A stretch of DNA of 64,000 nt. It comes from VGBV01 sp963780395 (GTDB lineage: Bacteria; Actinomycetota; Thermoleophilia; Solirubrobacterales; 70-9). Where the stretch lies: NCBI GenBank assembly GCA_963780395.1, contig CAWABY010000010.1, positions 124,001-188,000 on the forward strand, given 5' to 3'. The notes under the pieces are model-generated. The model saw only the letters and a program-made list of their open reading frames with translations, was not told the origin of the DNA and ran no database searches. This document shows, piece after piece, positions 10,297 through 16,635 of the stretch. Positions within the stretch are counted from its first letter, which is position 1. Each line of letters starts with the position of its first letter. The translations under genes were made by a program, and so were the position numbers.

Positions 10297-10614
10297 CTAA
10301 TCGACCTCCTCGACTGGAAGGCCTGCCTCGTTCCATGCCACGAAGCCGCCCGCGACCTCTGCCGCCCCCCGGCGCAAGGTCGCCTTCGAGCGGATGGCGC
10401 GTTGGCAGAGGTAGATGGCGCCGGGCCCCTCCGGACTCGCTATGTGCTTGACGAGCGAGACCGGTCTCGCCCTAGGTGGGGCTCCGTAGCGGCGACGCTC
10501 GATCTCAGTCCTCAGATCGAGGATCTCCGCGAAGCCGAGCTGGACCGCGTTCCACGCAGCCTCCGGCTCAAGAGATCGCGCCACTATGTGAGATCCCTCG
10601 TTCTCCTCCGACAT
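10297..10614 (-). CDS. Small rhodanese-like domain protein
   Basis: The 105-residue product matches a single rhodanese domain: an N-terminal ILDLRTEIE strand-loop, then the active-site-like loop YLCQRAIRS with a cysteine in the sulfur-acceptor position, and the C-terminal VAGGFVAWNEAGLPVE block typical of the fold. The usual CRxGxR loop is changed to CQRAIR, so sulfurtransferase activity is plausible but not certain. ATG 10614 lies 9 nt after a GATACT hexamer (10624-10629) within a sequence repeated in front of two other small genes here. A longer open frame upstream has no family resemblance. Confidence 0.6.
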   Translation of the reverse strand: MSEENEGSHIVARSLEPEAAWNAVQLGFAEILDLRTEIERRRYGAPPRARPVSLVKHIASPEGPGAIYLCQRAIRSKATLRRGAAEVAGGFVAWNEAGLPVEEVD

Positions 10615-10629
10615 CGCCCGCGCAGTATC
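10610..10629 (-). promoter_or_regulatory. Promoter/leader repeat, copy 1
   Basis: Read on the minus strand this is GATACTGCGCGGGCGATGTC, then GGAGGAG. Nearly the same 20 bp recur at 12767-12786 and 13235-13254, each on the minus strand upstream of a small gene. GATACT looks like a -10 element. In this copy the ATG inside the repeat is the predicted start of the rhodanese-like gene. Confidence 0.6.
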
Positions 10630-10674
10630 TCGCTCCGGCCTGCGGGACGCCAGAGCCGGGCCTCCAGGTGTTTG

Positions 10675-10735
10675 GTCCTTTTCCTCAGGTTTGGCGCTGC
10701 CACCCGTGCTGGTGGGGATCTGTGCTGCTAGGCAC
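10675..10735. repeat. Intergenic repeat, partial copy C
   Basis: The segment aligns with the middle of copy A: GTCC..TTTCC.CAGG, then GCGCTGCC.CCC, CTGGT, GGAGATCT-like and GCT blocks. It lacks the terminal AAAGCGG hairpin. It lies between the rhodanese-like gene and the ABM-like gene. Confidence 0.5.
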
Positions 10736-10772
10736 TCATGCCGGGAATGCCCCATCACACATGTCCGGTACG

Positions 10773-11084
10773 TCAGCCGCCCTCGCCCGCCTGCTCGACG
10801 GCCAGGAGTGCCACCTCGTACCGCTCTACCGACGCCGTCTCGCCAGGCCCCGTGACCTCCCCGCGAACGCGGGTCGCCTCGTCCTCGCTCGCCTGCAACG
10901 CCTCCTCCCCGTCCCACAGTGAGATGACGACGATCGTCCCGCTCTGCCGGTCGACGAGGAGGACGACGCCCTTCATGTCTTCGGTCTGCCCGCGTTCGGT
11001 CGGTAGCACCCGCTTCTTCGTCTGCAGGGCTTCCTCGATCGCCTCGGGCGCCGCGCCCTCGTAGCGGGTTACACGAGCATTCAT
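10773..11084 (-). CDS. Small ABM/dimeric alpha-beta barrel-like protein
   Basis: The 103-residue product (MNARVTRYEGAAPEAIEEAL...) has the layout of ferredoxin-like dimeric alpha-beta barrel proteins of the antibiotic-biosynthesis-monooxygenase type: a short strand beginning ARVTRYEG, a helix, then GVVLLVDRQSGTIVVISLWDGEEAL and a C-terminal strand VERYEVALLAVE. No catalytic residue is assignable, so the function is unknown. ATG 11084 has a clear AGGAGGT ribosome binding site, unlike its leaderless neighbours. It runs in the same direction as the rhodanese-like gene, 158 bp away. Confidence 0.6.
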   Translation of the reverse strand: MNARVTRYEGAAPEAIEEALQTKKRVLPTERGQTEDMKGVVLLVDRQSGTIVVISLWDGEEALQASEDEATRVRGEVTGPGETASVERYEVALLAVEQAGEGG

Positions 11085-11191
11085 GTCTACCTCCTGATGG
11101 GTCGGAATCTCGCAGGCAGGTTTATCCGATTTCCGGGTGGGGGGCCCGGCCATCAAGCCCGATGCGCGTTTCCGAACGAGGTCGCTACTCG

Positions 11192-11286
11192 CACGAGTAC
11201 CACCCCATTTCCATAGGGCTGGCGCTGCCGCCGCCTCCGGTCCTAAGGCGGACGCACCCGGCTATCGCTTCTCGTCCAAAGCGGCA
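11192..11286. repeat. Intergenic repeat, copy B
   Basis: This is the second full copy of the element at 10186-10270, starting CACGAGTACC and ending in the CGCTTCTCGTCCAAAGCGG hairpin (11266-11284). Copies A and B are direct repeats bracketing about 0.9 kb that contains the rhodanese-like and ABM-like genes. It lies 60 bp upstream of the secreted protein gene at 11345. Confidence 0.72.
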
Positions 11287-11344
11287 TCGCCGCTCCACCC
11301 GAGGGGACTGGACGGCCGGAGTCGCCCGAGTTAGACTCGCCTCG

Positions 11345-12130
11345 ATGCGGCCCCCGAAGCGCCTTCTGGTTCTGCTTGCTGCTCTGCTCGTCGGGGGGCA
11401 AGGGATGGTTGCGTCAGCGAATGGTGCGACGACTGTGAATGTCACGCCCGACATGCCGGCGACCGTGGGCGACAACTGCTACCCGTTCGGCCTCGGGGGG
11501 ATCGAGGACACTGCGATATGGAAGCCCTACATGGGCTTCGTCTACAAGGACGTTCCGGCGTTCCAGCTCAAGACCGGAGACAAGCTTGCGTTCGATCTGG
11601 TGGCGATGAACGATGTAGACGTGCAGTTGGAGATTGAGTTCGCCCCAACGACTGGAAACGGGGGAGACACCCCCTCATTGCCCTTCACCACGGTCGTCGC
11701 CAACACCCAGACACCCACCAATCCGAGGGGCGATACGACCCTTGAGAACTACGAACTTGGGTTCACGGCAGAAGCACCCTTCAACTTCTCCGGTGGTGGG
11801 CTGATCATCCGGTTCTCGAATCCTTCCGTTGCCTATGCGATGGACAACTTCTGCGACGGGGTTCTTGGCGGTGCTGACAGCACCGATCCGAGTGGATTCT
11901 TCGTCGAGCGCTACTTCGGCGACGCAGACGGCGTTACGCCGTACGACCAATTTGGGGTCGGCAGCCTTGCCGGTTTTCGATTGACCCTCGCCGACGTTCC
12001 TCCGACCGGTCCGACCGGGCAGCCCGCCGCCAAGAAGAAGAAGTGCAAGAAGAAGAAGAAGAGCAAGGGCGGGGCGGCGGCCGCCAAGAAGAAGAAGTGC
12101 AAGAAGAAGGGAAAGGGCAAGAAGAAGTAG
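11345..12130 (+). CDS. Secreted protein of unknown function with Lys-Cys-rich C-terminal tail
   Basis: The 261-residue precursor has a signal peptide (about 1-28, RLLVLLAALLVGGQGMVASA). The body of about 200 residues is rich in Thr, Asn, Phe and Asp and looks like an extracellular beta-sandwich; I recognise no family. The last 40 residues are two KKKKCKK blocks separated by a SKGGAAAAK linker and ending GKGKKK. ATG 11345 is chosen because TAGACT (11332-11337) lies 7 nt upstream (leaderless) and the signal peptide begins there; the frame continues upstream without secretory character. A similar tail occurs on the copper protein and the subtilisin in this window. Confidence 0.7.
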   Translation: MRPPKRLLVLLAALLVGGQGMVASANGATTVNVTPDMPATVGDNCYPFGLGGIEDTAIWKPYMGFVYKDVPAFQLKTGDKLAFDLVAMNDVDVQLEIEFAPTTGNGGDTPSLPFTTVVANTQTPTNPRGDTTLENYELGFTAEAPFNFSGGGLIIRFSNPSVAYAMDNFCDGVLGGADSTDPSGFFVERYFGDADGVTPYDQFGVGSLAGFRLTLADVPPTGPTGQPAAKKKKCKKKKKSKGGAAAAKKKKCKKKGKGKKK

Positions 12131-12244
12131 GCGGCACGAGGGTGCCATCCTCGAGCGGCGCTCCTCACCCTCCGAGTCGTAATACCCGCGCTCTATACAG
12201 GGTTGTCGCGGGCGAGGGAACGGTGTCGTAGCTCGGCTAGAGCG

Positions 12245-12265
12245 CCGCTTTTCGTCCAAAGCAGC
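12245..12265. repeat. Short hairpin repeat (CCGCTT...AAAGCAG family)
   Basis: CCGCTTTTCGTCCAAAGCAG is one of six copies of a 20-bp imperfect palindrome in 10.2-16.6 kb. It lies between the convergent ends of the secreted protein gene (12130) and the SnoaL-like gene (12274), where it could act as a bidirectional terminator. No T-run follows. Confidence 0.6.
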
Positions 12266-12273
12266 AGTCGCGA

Positions 12274-12735
12274 TTACCTGTGGAGCCTGCTGGCTACGGG
12301 TGTTTCGGCCTGGTCCATCGCTCCGATCTGCTGGAGGAGCGTCATCAGATCGAAGTAGTGGCGAAGCACCTTGATCTTGCCGTCCTCGATCTCAATCACC
12401 TCGACCGACTTGACCGTTATGCGTTTGTTCGACGCCGGCAGCTGCTGACCGTCGGGCGTCGCCATCGGGCCGCTCTGGGTGCCCTCCCAGGTGAGCTCGA
12501 TCGCCACCGTGTTTCCGCTCGTGTACGCCCCGGTTATCGTGCCGTGCTCGTCCGGAAACGTTTGCTTCCAGGCCTGCGCTGCCTCGACCCGGGCATCTGC
12601 CCCCTCGAGGCGGCGCTGCGTGGCGAGCTCCTCCTCGTAGAAGTCGTCGGCGAGAAGCGAGCGGAGGCGGTCGAAGTCACCGGCGTTATAGGACTCGATG
12701 CTCTCGCGAGCCACGTCTTCTGCGCTTTGCGCCAT
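12274..12735 (-). CDS. SnoaL-like (NTF2-fold) protein
   Basis: The 153-residue protein begins with the helix SAEDVARESIESYNAGDFDRLRSLLADDF, the typical opening of SnoaL/NTF2-like ester-cyclase relatives. It continues with the strand pattern TVAIELTWEGTQSGPM and KSVEVIEIEDGKIKVLRHYFD, ending near LLQQIGAM. Such proteins form a cone-shaped pocket for small hydrophobic ligands; the substrate cannot be assigned. ATG 12735 has a good ribosome binding site (GAAAGGAG). The promoter/leader repeat copy 2 lies 32-51 bp upstream. Confidence 0.75.
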   Translation of the reverse strand: MAQSAEDVARESIESYNAGDFDRLRSLLADDFYEEELATQRRLEGADARVEAAQAWKQTFPDEHGTITGAYTSGNTVAIELTWEGTQSGPMATPDGQQLPASNKRITVKSVEVIEIEDGKIKVLRHYFDLMTLLQQIGAMDQAETPVASRLHR

Positions 12736-12766
12736 TTGGGCTCCTTTCGTCGTCTGCTCCTACGGC

Positions 12767-12786
12767 GACATCGCCCGCGCAGTATC
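12767..12786 (-). promoter_or_regulatory. Promoter/leader repeat, copy 2
   Basis: GATACTGCGCGGGCGATGTC on the minus strand is identical over all 20 bases to copy 1 at 10610-10629. It lies 32 bp upstream of the SnoaL-like gene, so a transcript starting just after GATACT would have a leader of about 40 nt containing the gene's ribosome binding site. Confidence 0.65.
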
Positions 12787-12849
12787 CCCCGAGGGGGCGG
12801 CGCGTGGAGCCCGGTGATCAGAAGCCGGGTACGGCTGCGGACGCGGGAC

Positions 12850-13170
12850 TTAGAGCCCCGGCGGACGGTAGGCGACCGCACGGTTCGCGGCCTCGTCCAC
12901 CTGCTCGGGTGTAAGCAGCACGGTCACCTTCACCGTCGCTCCCCCGGCGGCGTTTTCGATCAGGGAGACGGCTGCGGCGGCCTCGTCGTCGGGAAGATCG
13001 ACAATCGCAAAGGCGTCTCGGTCGCCGAATTCGAAGTAAAGGCAGTCGAGCTCGCCGCCCGCGCTACGCATCGTGTCGGCCACCGCATCCCGCCGATCGG
13101 TGCCGCCCTTGCTCCGCACGCCCTCCTCGCCTTGAACCGTGTATGACGCCTGGAACAGGTACTTCGGCAT
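12850..13170 (-). CDS. GYD domain protein
   Basis: The 106-residue product (MPKYLFQASYTVQGEEGV...) matches the GYD family, small ferredoxin-like proteins of unknown role. The family features are an opening PKYLF.ASYT strand, GGTDRRDAVADTMRSAGGELDCLYFEFGDRDAFAIVDLPDDEAAAAV, and a C-terminal strand ATVKVTVLLTPEQV. ATG 13170 has an AAGGAGGAG ribosome binding site. Promoter/leader repeat copy 3 lies 65-84 bp upstream. Confidence 0.8.
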   Translation of the reverse strand: MPKYLFQASYTVQGEEGVRSKGGTDRRDAVADTMRSAGGELDCLYFEFGDRDAFAIVDLPDDEAAAAVSLIENAAGGATVKVTVLLTPEQVDEAANRAVAYRPPGL

Positions 13171-13197
13171 CTGCTCCTCCTTGTCGTTGCGGTCGCG

Positions 13198-13239
13198 TCA
13201 AGGCTCCCACAGTCGCGAAGCCAAGGTCTCCTCCGACAT
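13198..13239 (-). other. Possible 13-codon leader ORF inside promoter/leader repeat 3
   Basis: In copy 3 of the repeat the internal ATG opens a short frame, MSEETLASRLWEP then stop, ending 28 bp before the GYD gene. The rhodanese-like protein, which starts at the same position in copy 1, begins MSEENEGS. The short frame could be a leader peptide or the remnant of a duplicated gene start. It is too short to be sure it is translated. Confidence 0.25.
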
Positions 13240-13254
13240 CGCCCACGCAGTATC
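13235..13254 (-). promoter_or_regulatory. Promoter/leader repeat, copy 3
   Basis: GATACTGCGTGGGCGATGTC on the minus strand differs by one base from copies 1 and 2, and is followed like copy 1 by GGAGGAG. It lies upstream of the GYD gene and would drive it. Confidence 0.6.
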
Positions 13255-13267
13255 ACGCGGCGGGGTG

Positions 13268-13287
13268 CCGCTTTCCATGCAAAGCGG
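13268..13287. repeat. Short hairpin repeat, perfect palindromic arms
   Basis: CCGCTTTCCATGCAAAGCGG is the loop variant with CATG in the middle; its CCGCTTT and AAAGCGG arms pair perfectly. It sits 5 bp before another copy of the family. Confidence 0.7.
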
Positions 13288-13291
13288 ATAG

Positions 13292-13312
13292 CCGCTTCTC
13301 GTCCAAAGCAGC
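13292..13312. repeat. Short hairpin repeat, second of an adjacent pair
   Basis: CCGCTTCTCGTCCAAAGCAG is the loop variant shared with copies at 10249, 11266 and 12245. It lies in the 329-bp gap between the GYD gene and the MBL hydrolase gene. Confidence 0.65.
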
Positions 13313-13389
13313 AATTCCGACAGCCGGGCGGCTTCGAGGGCCTCGTCCCGATCCGTCAGTGACCACTCCATTCAGCTCTTTCGATCGCG

Positions 13390-13472
13390 GTTGACCCCAT
13401 TACCGACGGTATCGCGTCAACCCCTCGGCTCGGGGGACGGCTGTGCAGCCACCAATACCCGGCGGATAGGCT
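13390..13472 (+). promoter_or_regulatory. Promoter and inverted repeats upstream of the MBL hydrolase operon
   Basis: The gap 13171-13499 holds repeats, then this control region. GTTGAC (13390-13395) and GTCAAC (13416-13421) form an inverted repeat enclosing a perfect smaller one, TACCG-A-CGGTA (13401-13411). A TAGGCT -10-like hexamer is at 13467-13472, about 27 bp before the start and 15 bp before a strong GAGGAGGAA ribosome binding site. The nested palindromes may bind a regulator of the operon. Confidence 0.4.
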
Positions 13473-13499
13473 CTCGAAGCGAACCGCGAGGAGGAAGCG

Positions 13500-14828
13500 A
13501 TGTCAGACGGCAAGAAGCCCATCCCAGCGATGAATCCCTACGGGGGAGTTGGGGGAGGCGGAATCACCCTGCCGCCCTACTACAAGCCGACCGACAGCAT
13601 GGGCAGCGCGGCGACCTACTACCCGACCTCGGAGGAGCTCGGCAGGGACGAGATGCGGATCACCTTCGTCGGGACTTGCCCGTTCCCGCCGCGGCTGAAC
13701 CAGGCCGCCACCTGCATCATGGTCGAGCTCGGCAACGGCAAGCGGTTCTTCTTCGACTTCGGCCCTGGCTGCCTGCGCAACATCCTCGCGATGCAGGTGC
13801 CGCTGCAGATGGTCAACGACATCTTCCTCACCCATCTCCATGTGGACCACTACGGCGAGCTGCCCTACCTCTTCGCCTTCGCCCCCTGGGCAGCCCGCTG
13901 GAAGCCGCTCCGCGTGCACGGACCGTCGGGAAGGACTCCCGAGGACGGAACCAGGCACATGGTCGAGGGCATGAAGCAGATGGCCCACTGGCACATCGAC
14001 AGCTTCAACTCCTCGCCGATCGGCGACGGCTACGAGGTCGACGTCAACGAGTTCGACTTCCGCGACGACAACGGCGTCTGCTACGACGAAGATGGCGTCA
14101 CGATTCGCCACTGGCGGCGTTCCCACACCAAGGACGGCGCCTCGGCCTACCGGCTCGACTGGAACGGCCTCTCCTTCGTCTGGACCGGCGACGGCCGCCC
14201 CGACGACCTCACCGCCGAGTTCGCAAAGGGGGTGGACGTCTTCGTCACCGAGGTCCAGCCCGACCTGGCGAACCTGCAGCAGCTGAAGATGGGGCTCCCG
14301 CCGATGATCACCAACAACACCGTCGACACCGCCCACACGGTCCACTACGCCGTCGGGTATCTGACCAAGCAGGTAAACCCGCGGCTGGCGATGGTCACCC
14401 ACACCGCTTACGACGAGGACCTGCTGCCGGAGATCCTCGCCGGCATCAGGGTCCACTGGGACGGCCTGTTCCAGTTCGGAGCTCCCGACGGCGTCGTCGT
14501 CAACGTGACCAAGGACGCGGTCTGGACGCGCAACGCCGCGCTCTCCGACGCGGCCAGCCCGGCGCGGCCGAATCCATCCGAGGCCAAGGAGCTGTTCGAC
14601 CTCGGTCCCCGGCATCTCAGCATTGAGTTCCCCGACCCGCGCCACAACGTCGCTGACGTCCAGGAGGAGTTCGTCCGTGAGAAGGAGATCGACCCGAACC
14701 TCTACTACCCGGAGGACGTCAAGCGCGACCTCGTGCGGGTTTTCCCCAAGGGGTTCAAGATCGAGATCCCGAAGATGATCGCCCAGAAGGTCGGCGAGAA
14801 GGTCAAGAGCCGCCTCGGGCGGGGCTAG
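13500..14828 (+). CDS. MBL-fold metallo-hydrolase (GntH-like)
   Basis: The 442-residue protein has the metallo-beta-lactamase core: TFVGTCPFPPRLNQAA, FFFDFGPG, the zinc motif THLHVDH near residue 114, WTGDGRPDD, and late histidines in DTAHTVHYAVG and MVTHTAYDED. The N-terminal PPYYKPTD and the length resemble large MBL hydrolases annotated as guanitoxin-biosynthesis GntH-like or arylsulfatase-like; the substrate here is unknown. It starts at ATG 13500 after a strong ribosome binding site. A COG0523 metallochaperone begins 8 bp downstream, suggesting that metal loading of this enzyme is assisted. No frameshifts. Confidence 0.8.
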   Translation: MSDGKKPIPAMNPYGGVGGGGITLPPYYKPTDSMGSAATYYPTSEELGRDEMRITFVGTCPFPPRLNQAATCIMVELGNGKRFFFDFGPGCLRNILAMQVPLQMVNDIFLTHLHVDHYGELPYLFAFAPWAARWKPLRVHGPSGRTPEDGTRHMVEGMKQMAHWHIDSFNSSPIGDGYEVDVNEFDFRDDNGVCYDEDGVTIRHWRRSHTKDGASAYRLDWNGLSFVWTGDGRPDDLTAEFAKGVDVFVTEVQPDLANLQQLKMGLPPMITNNTVDTAHTVHYAVGYLTKQVNPRLAMVTHTAYDEDLLPEILAGIRVHWDGLFQFGAPDGVVVNVTKDAVWTRNAALSDAASPARPNPSEAKELFDLGPRHLSIEFPDPRHNVADVQEEFVREKEIDPNLYYPEDVKRDLVRVFPKGFKIEIPKMIAQKVGEKVKSRLGRG

Positions 14829-14835
14829 GTGCGGG

Positions 14836-15873
14836 ATGGGCTCCGCTCACGTCGAGGACCCGGACGGCGCCATCCGGACCCCGGCGACCGTGCTCACCGG
14901 ATTCCTCGGCGCCGGCAAGACGACGCTCCTCAACCGCATCCTCAACGGCGACCACGGGATGAAGGTCGGCGTCCTGGTCAACGACTTCGGCTCGATCAAC
15001 ATCGACGCCGATCTGGTCGTCGATGTCGAGGGCGACGTGATCAGCCTCGCCAACGGGTGCGTCTGCTGCTCGATCCGCGACGACCTCTCCGAGGCGGTGA
15101 TCCAGATCTTGGAGCGGCCCGAGCGGCCCGAGTACATCCTGCTGGAGGCAAGCGGAGTGGCCGAACCGACGGGGATCGCCCTCACCTTCGCCGACGACCC
15201 CTCGCTGATAGACCGGGTCCGGCTCGACAGCATCATCTGCGTCATCGACGCCGACCAGGTCTTCGCGGCCCCCGACCAGATGGAGTTGAAGATCTGGCAG
15301 GTTGCGATGGCCGACATGGTGATCCTCAACAAGACCGACCTCGTCGGGCCGGAGCAGATCGAGAAGATCAGGGAATGGCTCGAGGATCACCTTCACCGCT
15401 ACAGGTTGCTCGAGGCCAACAGGTGCGACGTCCCGCTCGAGGTTCTTCTCGGCGTGGGGAGGTTCCACCCCGGCTCCCTCGAGCCCGATCGAGCCGCCCA
15501 CTTCCCTGGTTGCTCCGATCCCGGCTGCGGCCACGCAGAGCACGCCGGTCATGACCACCGCTTCGAATCGTGGAGCTACGAAACCGACCGACCGCTCTCA
15601 CTGGACGCCCTGCGCAAGACGGCGGCGAAGCTACCCGCGGGCATCTACCGGGCCAAGGGCGTGGTGGCCGCCTCCGAGGCGCCCGAGCGCCGCGCGGTGC
15701 TGCAGGTGGTGGGAAAGAGGGTGGACGTCTCCTTTGACGGCGGCTGGGGCGGAGATTCGCCGCGCACCCGGATCGTCGCGATCGGCGCGGCCGGGACGAT
15801 CGGCCCCGGAGACCTGGAGGAGCACTTCGCCGCGTGCCTGGCGAACGGCGACGGCGTTAGGGAGCCTGAGTGA
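14836..15873 (+). CDS. COG0523 (CobW/ZNG1-type) GTPase metallochaperone
   Basis: The 345-residue protein has the G3E GTPase motifs: Walker A GFLGAGKTT at residues 22-30, the metal-site motif GCVCC at 74-78, EASGVAEP (switch), and NKTD for guanine recognition. A His/Cys-rich insert, CSDPGCGHAEHAGHDH, near residue 225 is followed by a CobW C-terminal domain (YRAKGVV...). Such proteins hand Zn or another transition metal to client enzymes. The gene starts 8 bp after the MBL hydrolase gene and is almost certainly cotranscribed, so that hydrolase is the obvious candidate client. Confidence 0.9.
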   Translation: MGSAHVEDPDGAIRTPATVLTGFLGAGKTTLLNRILNGDHGMKVGVLVNDFGSINIDADLVVDVEGDVISLANGCVCCSIRDDLSEAVIQILERPERPEYILLEASGVAEPTGIALTFADDPSLIDRVRLDSIICVIDADQVFAAPDQMELKIWQVAMADMVILNKTDLVGPEQIEKIREWLEDHLHRYRLLEANRCDVPLEVLLGVGRFHPGSLEPDRAAHFPGCSDPGCGHAEHAGHDHRFESWSYETDRPLSLDALRKTAAKLPAGIYRAKGVVAASEAPERRAVLQVVGKRVDVSFDGGWGGDSPRTRIVAIGAAGTIGPGDLEEHFAACLANGDGVREPE

Positions 15874-15927
15874 ACCACGCATGGCATCCCCTACAGTGGT
15901 CTGGCTAGCCAAACTGAAGGGATTCGA

Positions 15928-16113
15928 ATGGATACCTGGCTCTGGATTCTCCTCGCGGTTGTTTACGTCGGGCTTTTCTTCTGGCTTGGCCTGAGCACGC
16001 TCCGCAACGGACACGGGTGGCTGTTCTTCTTCGGGATTTTCTTCCCGATCCTCTGGATCTTCGGTGCCTTCGCCCGTCCTGAACACGAACAGGCACCACC
16101 CCCACGGGGTTAG
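15928..16113 (+). CDS. Small membrane protein of unknown function
   Basis: The 61-residue product is mostly two hydrophobic segments (about 5-22 WILLAVVYVGLFFWLGL and 31-47 WLFFFGIFFPILWIFGA) with a polar Pro-rich end (HEQAPPPRG). A GAAGGGA ribosome binding site precedes ATG 15928. No family is recognised. The SHOCT protein follows 62 bp later and small membrane/SHOCT pairs are common in actinobacteria. Confidence 0.55.
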   Translation: MDTWLWILLAVVYVGLFFWLGLSTLRNGHGWLFFFGIFFPILWIFGAFARPEHEQAPPPRG

Positions 16114-16175
16114 CCACTGCCGCAGATGACGCGAAATGGGACCGACCGAGCAATGCAGTCAAGGAGGATTTGACG

Positions 16176-16466
16176 ATGGGACGAGACAGACGCCAGCGCA
16201 GGCGACGCGCCGCCGTGATCGGCGGGGCCGCCGTAGCCGCCAAGAAGCACCATGATGCAAAGGAAGCGCAGCAGCGGGAGGAGGCGGCAGCTCCACAGCA
16301 GGCTGCGCCCGGCGAGTCCGGCCAGGCTGCCGAGCCCGCCGCGGCAAGCGGACTGACCCCTGAGGTGATGGAGCAGCTCAAGCAGCTCGGCGAGCTGCAT
16401 GAGCAGAACGTGCTCTCGGACGAGGAGTTCGAGCGCGAGAAGGCGAAGCTGCTGGGTTCCGCCTAG
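16176..16466 (+). CDS. SHOCT-domain protein
   Basis: The 96-residue product has a basic, Arg-rich N-terminus with one short hydrophobic stretch (AAVIGGAAVAAK), an Ala/Gln/Pro linker, and a C-terminal SHOCT motif: MEQLKQLGELHEQNVLSDEEFEREKAKLLG. SHOCT motifs are short oligomerisation helices found at the ends of many membrane or nucleic-acid-binding proteins. ATG 16176 is placed 8 nt after AGGAGG (16162-16167). The function is unknown. Confidence 0.75.
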   Translation: MGRDRRQRRRRAAVIGGAAVAAKKHHDAKEAQQREEAAAPQQAAPGESGQAAEPAAASGLTPEVMEQLKQLGELHEQNVLSDEEFEREKAKLLGSA

Positions 16467-16553
16467 GCGCCGGTCATCCACAACTGAACCACCTGGCTTG
16501 GGTCTCCGCCGCACCCGCTTTCCTGGTTCTCTCCAGGCGCGATCGCGCGACCG

Positions 16554-16573
16554 CCGCTTTCCATGCAAAGCAG
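16554..16573. repeat. Short hairpin repeat between convergent genes
   Basis: CCGCTTTCCATGCAAAGCAG is the CATG-loop variant (compare 13268-13287). It lies in the 169-bp gap between the convergent ends of the SHOCT gene and the FAD oxidoreductase gene. I see nothing else in that gap. This is the last copy of the family in the window. Confidence 0.65.
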
Positions 16574-16635
16574 TAGTGCCCGGCTTCTCAGGCGTAGCTT
16601 CGGATCGAACCCGGCAGAGGAGGGCTGTGGCGCTG

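Noticed and set aside
10186..11286. Insertion sequence or composite transposon
   Set aside because: The direct repeats are there, but no transposase, terminal inverted repeat or target duplication was found.
12767..13254. Riboswitch in the repeated leader
   Set aside because: The conserved sequence is only 20-27 nt, shows no stable fold, and looks like a -10 element plus ribosome binding site.
10249..16573. CRISPR array
   Set aside because: Six similar 20-bp palindromes exist, but their spacing is irregular (hundreds to thousands of bp), genes lie between them, and no cas gene is present.
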